This document shows positions 32,043-42,935 of a stretch of DNA of 64,000 nt, piece after piece. The position numbers were made by a program, and so were the translations under genes. Position 1 is the first letter of the stretch; the number at the start of each line of letters is the position of its first letter. Below the pieces are notes generated by a model, which saw only the letters and a list, made by a program, of their open reading frames with translations, was not told the DNA's origin and did not search any database. The DNA comes from Apiotrichum sp. Y4204 (taxonomy: Eukaryota > Basidiomycota > Tremellomycetes > Trichosporonales > Trichosporonaceae): contig JAMYHL010000104.1 of NCBI GenBank assembly GCA_025531455.1, positions 47,831 to 111,830 on the forward strand, written 5' to 3'.

Positions 32043-34439
32043 TGATGAGGGGCAGTTGTGGAGACAAGTGTTACTTGAGGGTGAGAGATGAGGGGAGGAC
32101 AATAGAGACAGAACTTCTGAAGATACCACCCGCTTCATCCACTGAGACCGGCTGGTGACGCAGAGCGGGGCCACAGTTGATTACGGTACAGTTGAGGACG
32201 GCACAGTTGATGACGGCACAGCACTTGAGAACGGCACCCCCTCGAATCCTCGGATGTCTTTGGCAACTTATCAAGAGATAAAAATATGAGGACATGCACA
32301 CCCACGGACACACACATGCCCTTCCCTCGCGTGAACCTGAGCGTGTGAGCATCGTGTGACAACTGCTTCATCCGTGAGCCGCGGGCCGTGAGCCGTGCAT
32401 TGCACGGTATGCTTTGACAAGTTCAACAATTCGAAGAGAAGGGCAACAGAACAGAACACTTTCTTGAGCACACAAGGTACAATTGCTGCCGTTAGAAACT
32501 GCTCTATTTGGTCCGAGGTGGTGTACCTTGTTGAAGACAACATGGTGTGCGTGTTATTACAGGTCGGTCGATAGAAGACTTTGGCCTTGATGAGGTCGAA
32601 ACGTCTGAAAGCCCATCTTCGAGGTATACAGTACATTGCTGAGGAGTTGTACGCGATCCAACAGCCGTGACTAGTAGCCTTCTTGTGGTGAGTTACAGTC
32701 TGTCTCACCTCCATTGAGCGCGGGGAGCGCGCTGCAAGCTCGAATCACGCACCCGCAAGTTAGACAAAGACCCTCTTTAAGCAATTACCATTGTCCGTAA
32801 TCAAGCCTCCACAACCGTCAAGCGTTGTGTCCCAAAACAGTATGCTAACACAAGAAAAGTATAGCTGTCAAACGTGTCTTTGCGTCAAGGGTGAGCTTCC
32901 GTAAAGCGTGATCTTCCGCAAAGCATGTGCCTGCCCAAACGAGGTGTTTACTGTAAAGGACAATGTTTTCCGTTGTTGATGAGGGTGGCCAAGAGCACTC
33001 TCAATAGAAGATTAGTTTTTGTACCGGTATTATGCTCTTCACTTGTGCACTCAACCTCGCTGTGACATGAGTGAAGCTCTTCCTGAGATGGTACAGTGCA
33101 AACGCAAGCCTGACATGTCGACTGGTAATATGGCTTGGCGATGTTAATAAATCAGACCACTGTTGTTGTGTGACACCTCCTGACACTCAATGGCTGTCAA
33201 TGGCAACCTACAGTGCTCTTTTTTTTCCATTTGGCAGGGCAAACTGTGACATGTCGGGAGCCGTTTTCGCAACTTGGCTTCGGTTTTGCAGGCAGTACTG
33301 CCGGAGGATATGGAAGGTGCATTAATCAACCCCGCAGCAACAGTCTCATGGTAGAGATAAAGGGGCAAAGGGATGGTGTCAGACCAAGACCTCTCTAGTC
33401 AAAATTGGGGACGAACAGGACATGGTGAAGTTGAAAGTTGCTGGAGGATGCACTCGAGAAAGCGTTGGGGCTCATACATAAGGAGACGGGAAGTGTTGCT
33501 CAAAACGCCCGGTCACCTGGACACAGTGTGGTGATGTCGCTAGAGATCGCGGGCCCTGGGCGCATTGTGTTCAGGTCAATGTCCCCTTTTCTTTTTGCCT
33601 CAACTTTGAGTCGAAACAAGGACTATAGCTACTGCATGCCTCTCCTACCTCATTAATAACGACGCTTCACCGAGGAACAAGTCGCATTTCATCCTCTCAA
33701 AGAGGGATGTCGTCAGAGTTGTGCCGGCCAAACTCTATCAGCACAGAAGCGCCGCGCTAATTTGTCAGTTGTCGCTACTGACCTCACTGTGTGGTTGTTT
33801 TGCTGTTGCTCAGAGCGACTTGTCCGTGAAGTTCAACGTTTCCGTGATGCTGTAGGGAATCGCCAACGTCCATCTGGCTTGTAATCTGACGCTCGGGCTA
33901 CTCCTGCTCGCAATTGCCGTGGAAAGAGATTATCTATCTCTTGAAACTCGCGCGGTCTGCCAGAAACACAGCAACTAGCTGGGATTTTAAGTTCTCAGCA
34001 TGGCACAGTGGATGGTGGCCAGATTAGGCTTTGGTATAGGTGCCCTCGTCATCTCCAGACATGCAGACAATACCGCCCTTGCCCCTCAGTTGGCATAAAA
34101 GGCTTTGGAGCATTGTCAACTTGGGTCGTAACGGCGTGAGACCACATGCATGCATTTGACGACGACGTTGATGGCATTGTCAAGTTGTGGCGATTTGATG
34201 CCAGTTGTTCGGGTGGATTAACGGATCCGTGACCTTCACTGTCTGTCTTGTTGTCCCGGCAGAACGATCACGAAGACCCTCAAGCCCGTGTATGAATGCC
34301 CTTCCCATCTCAAAACAGCGTAGTCTCATCAACCCATTGGTCAGAGTGGACCATCGAGGCTGCCACCTTTGGAATAATGGGGCAAGAGACGGCATCCATG
34401 CATGCAGCTACAACGGGTTGGTATGCCCTGGTGAGGTGA
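32043..34439. other. gene-poor stretch
   Basis: No exon with supporting splice or start signals on either strand. Composition is AT-richer than the genes and includes short runs of GACGGCACAGTTGA-like direct repeats near 32180-32235. Confidence 0.35.
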
Positions 34440-34512
34440 GCATGCGTGATTACGTATATCTGCGAACGATAGGCGAACGATAGATTCAGGGTGTTCACGT
34501 GGGATTCGCATG
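34440..34512 (+). repeat. dispersed element, copy a
   Basis: Contains ATTACGTATATCTGCGAACG, then ATAGGCGAACGATAGATTCA and GGGTGTTCACGTGGG. The same series recurs at 38938, 49260 and 53625. The core holds a direct repeat of CGAACGATAG separated by one or two bases. Only the core is recognisable in this copy. Confidence 0.6.
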
Positions 34513-35784
34513 ACGGGTCTCAACCATCAGAACAACAGTGACGGCCATGTCCGATGCGGCGTGGGCCGCCGAGATGTGGGCAATGGGACAATATCGGACA
34601 GCATCATTCCCACGCCACGAGTGAACGGTTTGCTCGAATGCTCCAATGTGAAGTAAAGGTTGGGGCTGAAGGTTGGGTGGTGGGCAGAGCATGGCTCTGC
34701 TGTTGGAACGTGCCATCACGCGGAATACCGCAATCTTGAGCACGGTACTATCGTTCTCCACGTTTGACTTTAAACATCTCTCCGCCGCATACACTACAGC
34801 TCACTCATGTCTAGCACTGACAGGCAAGGACACTCTCCGGCAGTTTAAAGCACGCAGTGACCCCTGCCCCCGATAAAGGTCACACCGTCCTTCACCCAGC
34901 CGCGGAACACTTACTGCACAATGGATGCTGCCATGTTGTGGATAAGTCTTCGACCGTCTGCTCCTTCCAAGAGCGAGCAACAATGGAAAGGCATACCCTA
35001 GTCTGTGCGGTGCACGTGGTTGAACAGTTCGAGGTACCAAGAGCGACAGTTCAAAAGGCAAAGGACCGTTGATACATCCACAAAACACGGTCATTCAAAG
35101 GTGGACAGCAGAGGGATCGCCTGATACAGCACAGTCATCTCCCCTGATTCCTCATTGTATAAGAGCTACGGTTGAGGAGGGGTTATACTCCTGGGCCTTT
35201 ACGGTACAGTGACAGAGTCAAATGACACCACTACCGTCAGCGTATTGGACATGGCAACAGACCCCCGGGGTTCCCCCTGCACCGTCGGTTAACCGAGACC
35301 GGCACGCCTGCAGCTTCTTGAGGCAAACTTGATCTAAGACTCAGCATGGTGTTTGCCCCAGCGCCAGCCTCGTTGATGGCCGTGTCCGGAGCATGAGTGC
35401 ACCAATCTTACTGTTACACTGACTAGGTGACGCGACGGTAAACATTGATTTGTCAAAGTTGATGTTATGACCGTGACCCTCTATTGTCACCGGACTGTTG
35501 GCTGTAGAACATGGCAAACGCCGAGGTGCAACACAAGGGGAGAGTCAACAGTACAGTATACCCTTGGGCTTAGACGAACAAAGCTGACAATAGCAACGAA
35601 TAGAGTTTGACACCGACTGGGCCAGGGCAGGCAGCTGAGCTGGCAGCACATGGAACGACGTGTAGGCCGCAGTATGTGGTGACGGGTTATCCTACGAGCT
35701 ATGGGATATCCTTGCTTCCTTCAGTGTTGAGCACGTTCCGAGGCCTCGGTAGCGAGCAGGTCGCTGGCGCAAGTCCGCTTTCTA
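34513..35784. other. gene-poor stretch
   Basis: Only short frames. One plus-strand 36-codon frame opens at an ATG about 35221 (MTPLPSAYWTWQQTPGVPP) after a TATA-like TATAAGAG near 35157, but nothing extends it. Confidence 0.3.
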
Positions 35785-36156
35785 AGACGAAGTTGAGTAC
35801 ATGAGCGATAGAGAAAGTAAATACTGCTAAACTGCTGTTTATATAGTAGCTAGAATGGCTGAGTCGCTATGGCATAAGTGGCAAAGCCGTAAGGGCTGTC
35901 ATGAGGAAATTGTTGCAGTCGAATGTGGCACGCAGTTAACCCGGAACTTAGTTCTGGGTCAGCACCCGATTCCTTGCCACGCATCCAGTTGTGCACCAAT
36001 GCTTACCAAACTTGGTACACATGTATTCCCAATGGTTAAATACATGCTCACCAAGTTTGAGCATGATCGGTGCAGAATTGACCAAATAGGAGCAAAGCGC
36101 TTTTGCCATGTTAACCCGGAAGTAACTTCCGGGTTAGCGGCCGTGGCGACTTCGAC
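35785..36156 (+). mobile_element. MITE-like dispersed repeat, copy 2
   Basis: About 372 bases, closely similar to 9836-10219 in the same orientation. CTTTCTA occurs on both sides (left flank GCTTTCTA, right end CGACTTTCTA), a good candidate target-site duplication. A perfect palindromic CCGGAAGTAACTTCCGG lies near 36116-36134. The first codons in one frame read DEVEYMSDRESKYC, matching the C-terminus of the gene at 9395-9881. Confidence 0.7.
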
Positions 36157-36525
36157 TTTCTATACTGACACGACCAGCTAGTAACAGGTCCCGCGACACT
36201 TATTCTCACCATTTACCATGCTCTGTGACATGGAAGCCCATGTATACGCTGCTTCACATACGCGCCACCACTTGGTCGACGTTGATGGACAATGCCAATG
36301 ACCGCATCATCGTGCAAAAGGCGATGTATAAGGTCTGAGAGGTGTGGGCTCGCCTTCCTTCCAGATTAGATTGGTAAGCTGCGAGGTACAGTCGAACGGC
36401 AGGTTACAAACTAGACTGGCTGTTGGTATCACTCACTACCCTCGCGGAGAGACATACAAACTGAGGTTTGTTCGTTTAAACACGGTGGTGAATCAAGGTC
36501 GGCAACAGGTACTCAAACAGAGAAA

Positions 36526-36960
36526 ATGAACTGCAACCTTCGAATGCTAGGCCGTGTACTGCTGGAGTGCCGGGCTGCTCTGGTTGCAAAGTCGATGCGG
36601 CTGTTAGGGGCTGACTATGTTGCGGACAGAGTCCTCGACAACAAGCCTGGAGGACGTCTTCGAACAAACAGGCCAGTGAATTCGTGCACATTCAGAGCTC
36701 GTCGGACTGATCGCTACTCAACCTCTTCGACACACACAGCTTCGGAGCAGCACCTCGTCGAGCAAAACATCAAACATGGAATCACAAACTTCTCAAGTAT
36801 CCCGGAATGTTTTTTATTGGGCAGTGCACTCGGTCGCAGAACTATGGACCTAAGGATTCCATGTTTAGGCCAGGATACATGTTCGTTGCATTACTCCATT
36901 GTAAGTCTCATCCTGGAGGTGATCAACTGGACGGTTTACCACTACTACGAGACTATATGA
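36526..36960 (+). CDS. uncertain ORF, 144 aa
   Basis: This is an ATG-initiated uninterrupted frame in an otherwise gene-poor region. The N-terminus is helical (MLGRVLLECRAALVAKSMRL), the middle is basic and polar, and the end is hydrophobic and aromatic (SIVSLILEVINWTVYHYYET). No leader, TATA box or recognised domain supports it, so it may be a chance frame. Confidence 0.25.
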   Translation: MNCNLRMLGRVLLECRAALVAKSMRLLGADYVADRVLDNKPGGRLRTNRPVNSCTFRARRTDRYSTSSTHTASEQHLVEQNIKHGITNFSSIPECFLLGSALGRRTMDLRIPCLGQDTCSLHYSIVSLILEVINWTVYHYYETI

Positions 36961-37506
36961 TGACCTAACCCAATGCAAAGCTATCACACACTCAATGCGT
37001 GTGGGGGTTTGCTAAGTTGCGTCAACCTGGCCTTGTGGATTAAAAGAAATAACTGACCTACGCCGAACTTCGGACGTTGCCGCTCATGATTGCTGCCAAC
37101 GACTCTAAGCACACTTGTTGCAGTTGCCATAAAGTAACACGGCAGTGTCCCGAAGCAGACGCAACTTCCTGTTACCAGTGATTTAGGGCTTATTCTTCGT
37201 TCGTTTCTCGAGAGACCTTGGTTGGACTGGCTGTGACCACAGTCCTTTCAGGATCTTAAGGCCCAGTTGCCAGAAACGCCTTCGGTGTCCAAGTACAGTT
37301 GTCTATACAAAGAGCTAACATGCCATACCGCCATGAGAGACATGCCTTTGCCCCGTGAGACCCTACCGCTGTGGGTGTGGTCCAATGCCCAATCGACCAA
37401 ATTTGCCCGGCATCATCAATACATGCGGCAAGATGGAGTCTCCTCGTCCGAAACAGGCCGGCACAAGTCGTGTCTGCTCTTGCTCATTCCCTCTTCTTCT
37501 TCGATT
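36961..37506. other. short gene-poor stretch
   Basis: No supported gene between the uncertain ORF and the 3' end of the small minus-strand gene at 37507. Confidence 0.35.
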
Positions 37507-38083
37507 TCAACTGTTGAGCCAAGGCTGTCGTGGTACTTCAGCCCGTAGCTCTGACGCGCGCGCTATGTGCCGGGTACGCACTGCGTGGCGGTCCGCCAGG
37601 TCGTTCTGGTGTCGGCCAGCGTCTTCAAGGGAAATAGTCGCCAACAACGCGAATCTACTCCGAATATCCTCCGCTTCGTGCAGCGCGTCCCGCGCGTTCC
37701 TGATTGGTCAGACACGAACTCAAACGGTGCGTCATAGTAATATAGTAACCCACAGTCCAGCTTGACCCACCACAAGTTCTCCGGGCTCGATGAGCTCCGG
37801 CTCACTCGACCTGGGCAGCGGGAATGAAGCGGAACGTGGGTCCAAGGACGCGCTCCGCGGCGTCGCAATTCTCTCCAAGCTGTTGGCACCAGAGGCACCC
37901 ATGGACACGCCCTCCCTCTAGCACGAGGAAGACGTCGAACTGATCGACATTGTATGGGTTCTGCTGGCAGTGGCCACACAGAGGACCACGGCTGTCTGGT
38001 CAGTTGCTACTAACCATGGTTACCTACATGCTGGCTCCAGTTGGAGGAACCTGGGGCTGCTGGAGGTTGTTGTCGTTTTCCAT
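37507..38083 (-). CDS. small Cys-motif / coiled-coil protein, three exons, 144 aa
   Basis: Exons 38083-38028, 37991-37806, 37699-37507. Introns are 36 bases (GTAGGT, CTGAC, ACAG) and 106 bases (GTGAGC, CTGACCAATCAG); both keep frame. The product starts MENDNNLQQPQVPPTGAS, then has C24-G-H-C27 and, after a hydrophobic strand segment (DQFDVFLVLEGGRVHG), C51-L-W-C54-x6-C61. This is CX2CX6-[V]-X16-CX2CX6C, the arrangement seen in the genes at 56783 and 58049, with Val replacing the third Cys. The last exon is a charged helix (NARDALHEAEDIRSRFALLA...) like the C-terminal exon of the 58049 gene. Likely a zinc-binding protein; DNA or protein partner unknown. It sits about 1.5 kb past the 3' end of the phosphate symporter gene, on the same strand. 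Confidence 0.7.
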
Positions 38084-39552
38084 TGTGTTCGTTGTGGTTG
38101 TTGTGTTGATGACAAAACTGACATTTTGCATTTTGGTTACCAGGGAGCCTGTGCTCTCTCTCTCTCTCTCCTGATGTACAGCACTGACTGTGCGACAGCA
38201 CGCATTGACCTGTGACAGTCGACCCAATGTACGATTAGACAAAGTTGCATGACTGGACTAATTAACACTGCGGTGCGGGGGCAAAGCGTCAGTCTCCTCT
38301 TCCTACCTGCAGACGCAGTAAGGGACTCGCCCTGGAGCAGAGAGCCGAGGGTGGAGAGGCATGTGGTTCTGAGTGTCCTATCAAGCATCGGGAGTAGGGT
38401 ACAGCAGCTCAGCACTGCAGTTCTGTGCAACATGAGTCACTAGGCTGCATAGCAGCACCCCGGATGGCATAACAGGACACACTTGATACCATAGGACAAA
38501 GTTAATTTGGCAGAACAACGCAAGGCAACGCAAGGCAGCGCAGGACATGGGAACCCAATGCAGGATGGTCATTGACGGTGCATTACTGATGAAATAGAAT
38601 GAGGTGTGTCGTAAGCAACCGAAGCACGTCGCAGACCGAACCTACCTTTCAGCAATGGTCAGACAGATACCGACATGGCAGACCTTCCACCGTAGGTAAC
38701 AGCATGGATGCTCTGCCCGTCTTGAAGGCATCGAGCACTGCCATCGCGTTGAACATTCATCGCTGAGTGCTGGTGCAGTGCTAAAGGCCGGACAAGAGTA
38801 GGTCGGAGCATACATGTGCATCTCCATCATTCATCCACAGCCTGCGCTCGCAGTGCTTGGGCATGGCATCTGTGTTGCGCATTGCCGGCACTTGATGGAT
38901 CTGTTGAGCATGTAGAGTGCCACAAAGGTCTCGTGGAAATTACGTATACTGGCGAACGATAGAGGAACAATAGATTCAGGGTTTCCACGTGGCTTCTGCA
39001 TGGAATGGGCCGCACTTGGGCCGAGGCGGACATGGCCGTGCCGGCAACCTTCGTGTTCCCCGGGTGAGCTTGTCTTCCGCATGGTGCATGCATGCAATTG
39101 TGGTGACGTCGGTGGCTGCGTGGGTGCCGCGGACGGTGCTGCAGAAGGATACCGGCAGTGCATGCCTACTCTCAGTAGCCACTTTGTAACTTTAGTGGAC
39201 GGCGTGCGTGTCGCGTGCCAACGAGTGGTGCATGCCTATCGACGACTCTGCCCAGCCTGCTGTGTATCACACAGTCGCGCGTCGCGGACCGTCAGCATCG
39301 AGCGACTCGCACTCTCGGTTGTTGTCACATTTATCCAGGCCGTGCTCTATTATCCGACCCTTTAGCAATCTCTCCTGGCAAGGACACTAGGTATTCTTGC
39401 CCTTACTCCCTGCTCTCCCGTCCACCGCACCACAAAGCCACGGCGTCCAGGGCTCCCATCGCCCTGGCGTGCTCGCAAGAGGTATCATGATAGCCCGAGT
39501 TGCATATGTAATTACAGTGTCCTTCTTAATCTATACTTTTTTCTCTATTACT
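38084..39552. other. gene-poor stretch
   Basis: Apart from the dispersed element at 38938, I see no coding exon. The immediate 3' flank of the phosphate symporter (39500-39552) is T/A-rich and may contain its polyadenylation region. Confidence 0.35.
38875..39034 (+). repeat. dispersed element, copy b
   Basis: ATTACGTATACTGGCGAACG, ATAGAGGAACAATAGATTCA and CCACGTGGCTTCTGCATG align with the other copies. Similarity extends upstream (GATCTGTT...TGCCAC) and downstream (GGGCCGCACTTGGGCCGA). Confidence 0.6.
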
Positions 39553-41643
39553 CTACCAATGCGGCGCATTGATGAACAGGCCAAAGAGGCATCCGGCCGC
39601 GGTACCAGCCACGGGGACGGTGAGCACCCAGCCAAGCACGATCCAGCCGAATGCGCGCCAGTTGACCGCCTTGGGTCCACCAGAGACGAGACCAACACCG
39701 GCAGTCGCTCCTGCGAGGCACATGGTGGAGGAGACGGGGATGCCGTACTGCGATGCGAGGAGGACGGTGATAGAGGCGCCAAACTGCATGGAGAAGCCGC
39801 GGGAGGGCGAGTGGAGAGTGAGGCGGTTGCCCAGGGCGGCCATGATCTTGTAGCCGTACGTCGCGAGACCGATGACGATGAGCACGGCGCCAAAGACGAG
39901 AATCCAGGTGGGGGTCGGGGTGTCCTTGCTCAGCGGCTTGCCCTCGGACCAGATGTAGTAGATGGCAGCAAGGGGGCCGACGGCGTTGGACACGTCGTTG
40001 GCACCGTGGGCGAACGAGTTGACGCAGGCCGTGAGGACCTGGAGGTAGGTGTACATGTGCTCGGTGTCGTTGTCGTACTGCTTGCCGCGCTCGTGGATCT
40101 CACGAAGACGGGCCGCAGTCTTCTCGTCCTCCATCTGGGCTGCGTTGACATCGACCGTGGAGCCCTTTGTGAGGAGCTTGGGAATGCGCTTGGCGATAAT
40201 CAGCAGGTTGCGGGGGAGGATCCACGAGCCGACGATGGTGTCCTTGAGCTCGACCTCGGAGAGAGGCGCGACCGGGCGGCAGGTGCAGACGTGGGTGTCG
40301 ACGGGCTGAGCCTCGAGGTCCTTGGGCGTGGTGTCGTCGCCGGTGGTCTCCGAGTTGGCCTTTTCGGCGTCGGACGCAATAGCGGGGACAGTGGTAGGCT
40401 CGGTGGCATTCTCCCCCTCACGACCGTACACGCGGTAGTCGGCGACCGCGGACTGGCCCTCAAGGGAAGGGGGAGTGGGGCGCTTCCAGAGCGCGGGGCC
40501 AAGCACAATGTGCCACCAGCGAAGCGTGTAGTCCTTGCGCACTACCTTGGCGTACACGTAGGGGAGCCAGAAGAGGATGGCGAGGATGGCACCAACGAGC
40601 GCGGTGAGGACAATGGCAAGGGCGACTGTCGAGGAGGGGAGCTTGTCGAGCTTGAGGCTGGGGGAGCCCTTGTACACGATGCTCATGGTGAGGACGGCAA
40701 AGACGGTGAAGAAGTAGACCGGGGAGAGGACCATGGCCTTCTTGGTGCTGTTCTTGCGGTCCAGGACGGCAAACTTTGTGATCAGGTAGACGATGGAGCC
40801 AAAGCCGGCCGAGATCGCGGGGGCGATGCCGCTGGGGGGTCAGTGGATGCTCTGTGGTGGTGGGTGCATGGGTGGTGGTGGATGCATGCGTCCGATGGAT
40901 CGGTGGATGCATGCCGAGGATGTCGGCATGCGAGGATGTCGGCATCGGCCCGGACGTAGGTTGCATTCCGTGACGGCACGATCACTCGGAAAGAGATGTT
41001 CGGGATGAATCGACTCACAATCCAGCAAAGATGGTGGCAAGGCCCTTGCCGCCGTTCCAGCCCCACTGCACACCGGAGGGACCCGAGGCAGCAACGCCGA
41101 CACCTGCGAGGGCCGCGACGATGGAGTAGGTGGTCGACACGGGCCACGAGTTCTTGGTCGCGATCATGAGCCAGGTCGCGCTGGCCGCGATGGCACAGGT
41201 AAAGCCGAGCATCTCAATACCGGGGTTGCCCCTGAAGGAGGACAGCTGGATAATGCCGTTCTTGATCGTGCCGGTGACCTTGGCGCCGACGAGGACGGCA
41301 CCGAGAAACTCGCACACCGCGGCGAGGAAGCATGCTTGCCGCATCGTCAGCGAGCGGGCAGCGACCGACGTCGCAAACGAGCTGATGTCAGTGGCATTCC
41401 TACGAGTGGCTATCGGTGGCACGGCTAATGTGTGTGGGCACGTGTGATGGACCGCACATGTGCTCGTGTGACTGACTGCTCACACGACCACACGCTAGTG
41501 CACTACCGTACAGCCACCAGCACACACGGCGCCAGCACTGGAACTCACTTTGCCACATCGTTGGCACCGATGTTGTACGCGTCGAGGCCGGCGAAGATGA
41601 GGCCGATGGCGAAGATGTAGTCGAACTCGTGGAGCTTGGGCAT
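39553..41643 (-). CDS. PHO89: Pho89-type sodium/phosphate symporter, three exons, 578 aa
   Basis: High-affinity Na+/inorganic phosphate cotransporter of the PiT family, plasma membrane. Exons 41643-41549, 41381-41019, 40831-39553; introns 167 and 187 bases, much longer than elsewhere in the window. Both duplicated family signatures are present: GLDAYNIGANDVAN (residues about 19-32, completed across the first splice) followed by SFATSVAARSLTMRQA, and SFAHGANDVSNAVGP (about 425-439). The Asp of each GANDV is retained, as needed for phosphate transport. Two blocks of hydrophobic helices flank a hydrophilic cytosolic loop of roughly residues 255-400. Length fits the family (about 570-600). CACGTG sites in intron 1 and upstream suggest phosphate-starvation control by a Pho4-like factor. 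The protein appears intact. Confidence 0.93.
41439..41444. promoter_or_regulatory. CACGTG site inside intron 1 of the phosphate symporter
   Basis: GGGCACGTGTG lies in the 167-base first intron. CACGTG(T) is the established Pho4-type bHLH core in ascomycete PHO genes; its use here is inferred. The same intron and the promoter (41700-41790) carry several CACACGAC / GTCGTGTGAG motifs, and another CACGTGTG occurs near 42327. Confidence 0.35.
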
Positions 41644-42935
41644 GGCGAGAAGCGCGGGGTGGGCCCGGAGCGTGAGTAGCGTCGACGAGAGATGGGGGGG
41701 ATGGGTGGTCGTGTGAGATGTCTGTCACCTTTTTGTGCTCACACGACCTGCTCACACGACCACCTCCATCTGCTCGTGTGAGCATTGCAGCCCGTGCACT
41801 ATGATTTTCCACTGTAGATGCAATGTCGGCTGCCCCATGAGCTCATGATCTGCACATTCGGCAGGTCGCGCGACCACAGACGGCGCCACTGGATGCACTG
41901 AAAAGGCTCGGCGCTTGTCGTGGTAGGCTGACTGCGACGAACGTGTGTGATGGCCAGTGGAGATGAAAAATTCGCCCAGAGGCCAGATCCGGTCATGTCA
42001 GGAACTGGCTGTACATACGCTGTATGATGTATACAACAGGATCAGGACTGTATGCCGAAGAACGTGGGCTGGGGGGTGAACTCTGCTCGAGCATCCGCTT
42101 GCCGCCCACTGCACCGGCGTCACTGTACTGTACGCTGCATGGACGGATGTGCCACGAACGTGTGTCGCGCCAGTGTTCCTGGGCAGAGTCTTGGCAGCGA
42201 AGAGAGAGAAGCGAGAGAGACGAAGCAAGAGAGAGAGAGAGAGAGAGCAAGAGGAGCAGTACAGACGACTATGTGCATTCTGCAGTTTCTTGGCATCGGC
42301 AAAAGTCTTGGCACTCTTCGATATGCCACGTGTGGAGACCCCGCACTAGCGCCCAGTGCTTAGCGCAGAGATCCGCAGGGGGGATCCACACGGGATCGGC
42401 AGGTGGAGTGCCCCAAGATTACGTCAGCAAATGGCTATGGTGAAGAAAAAAACTGCATCGGAGGTTCGGGACGACGCCGAGGCTCCGAAGAGAAGGAGGA
42501 GGGGGCGAGATCCGAGATCCGAGAGTCACTGGGGAGGGAGAGGCCGAGAGCCGGAAGGGCGAGCAGAACGTGTGCATGCAATGCATGGGTGTACAGTACA
42601 GTACATGTCTGTGGAGCGATGCCGCAATGGGCCACGCGTGTGGCTGCAAGGGCCCGGCTTGATTGCACGTCGCCGGTTTCTTGGCACGGGAAGAGATGGA
42701 AGGATGATGTGAGATGATGGAGCTGACCACGTTCATCTTTGCAGCCACTACATCTACAGCTACATCTACATCTACAGCTTGTGCTCTCATTACCACGCGG
42801 TGCATGCCTTGATGCTTTACTCGTCCACCCTTCCTCCACCGTTCTACACCCGGCCAGTGGGTTCATGCACCTGTCTGCTGTCTGCATCACAATACCCATA
42901 CATCCTGTACAACCCTTGACGTACCGTCCCTCAGG
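41644..42935. other. intergenic region upstream of the symporter
   Basis: Contains repeated CTCACACGAC-type motifs (41715-41790), an AG microsatellite (about 42220-42247) and repeated CTACATCTACAG units (42743-42780). A basic plus-strand frame (MVKKKTASEVRDDAEAPKRR, from 42434) is possible but has no other support. Confidence 0.4.

Noticed and set aside
39397..40959. 520-codon plus-strand open frame
   Set aside because: It is antisense to the phosphate symporter, is rich in Gly/Asp/Val/Glu as expected for the complement of GC-rich coding DNA, and has no domain or leader.
42434..42715. Basic plus-strand frame starting MVKKKTASEVRDD
   Set aside because: It lies on AG-rich low-complexity DNA between two minus-strand genes and has no leader, domain or splice support.
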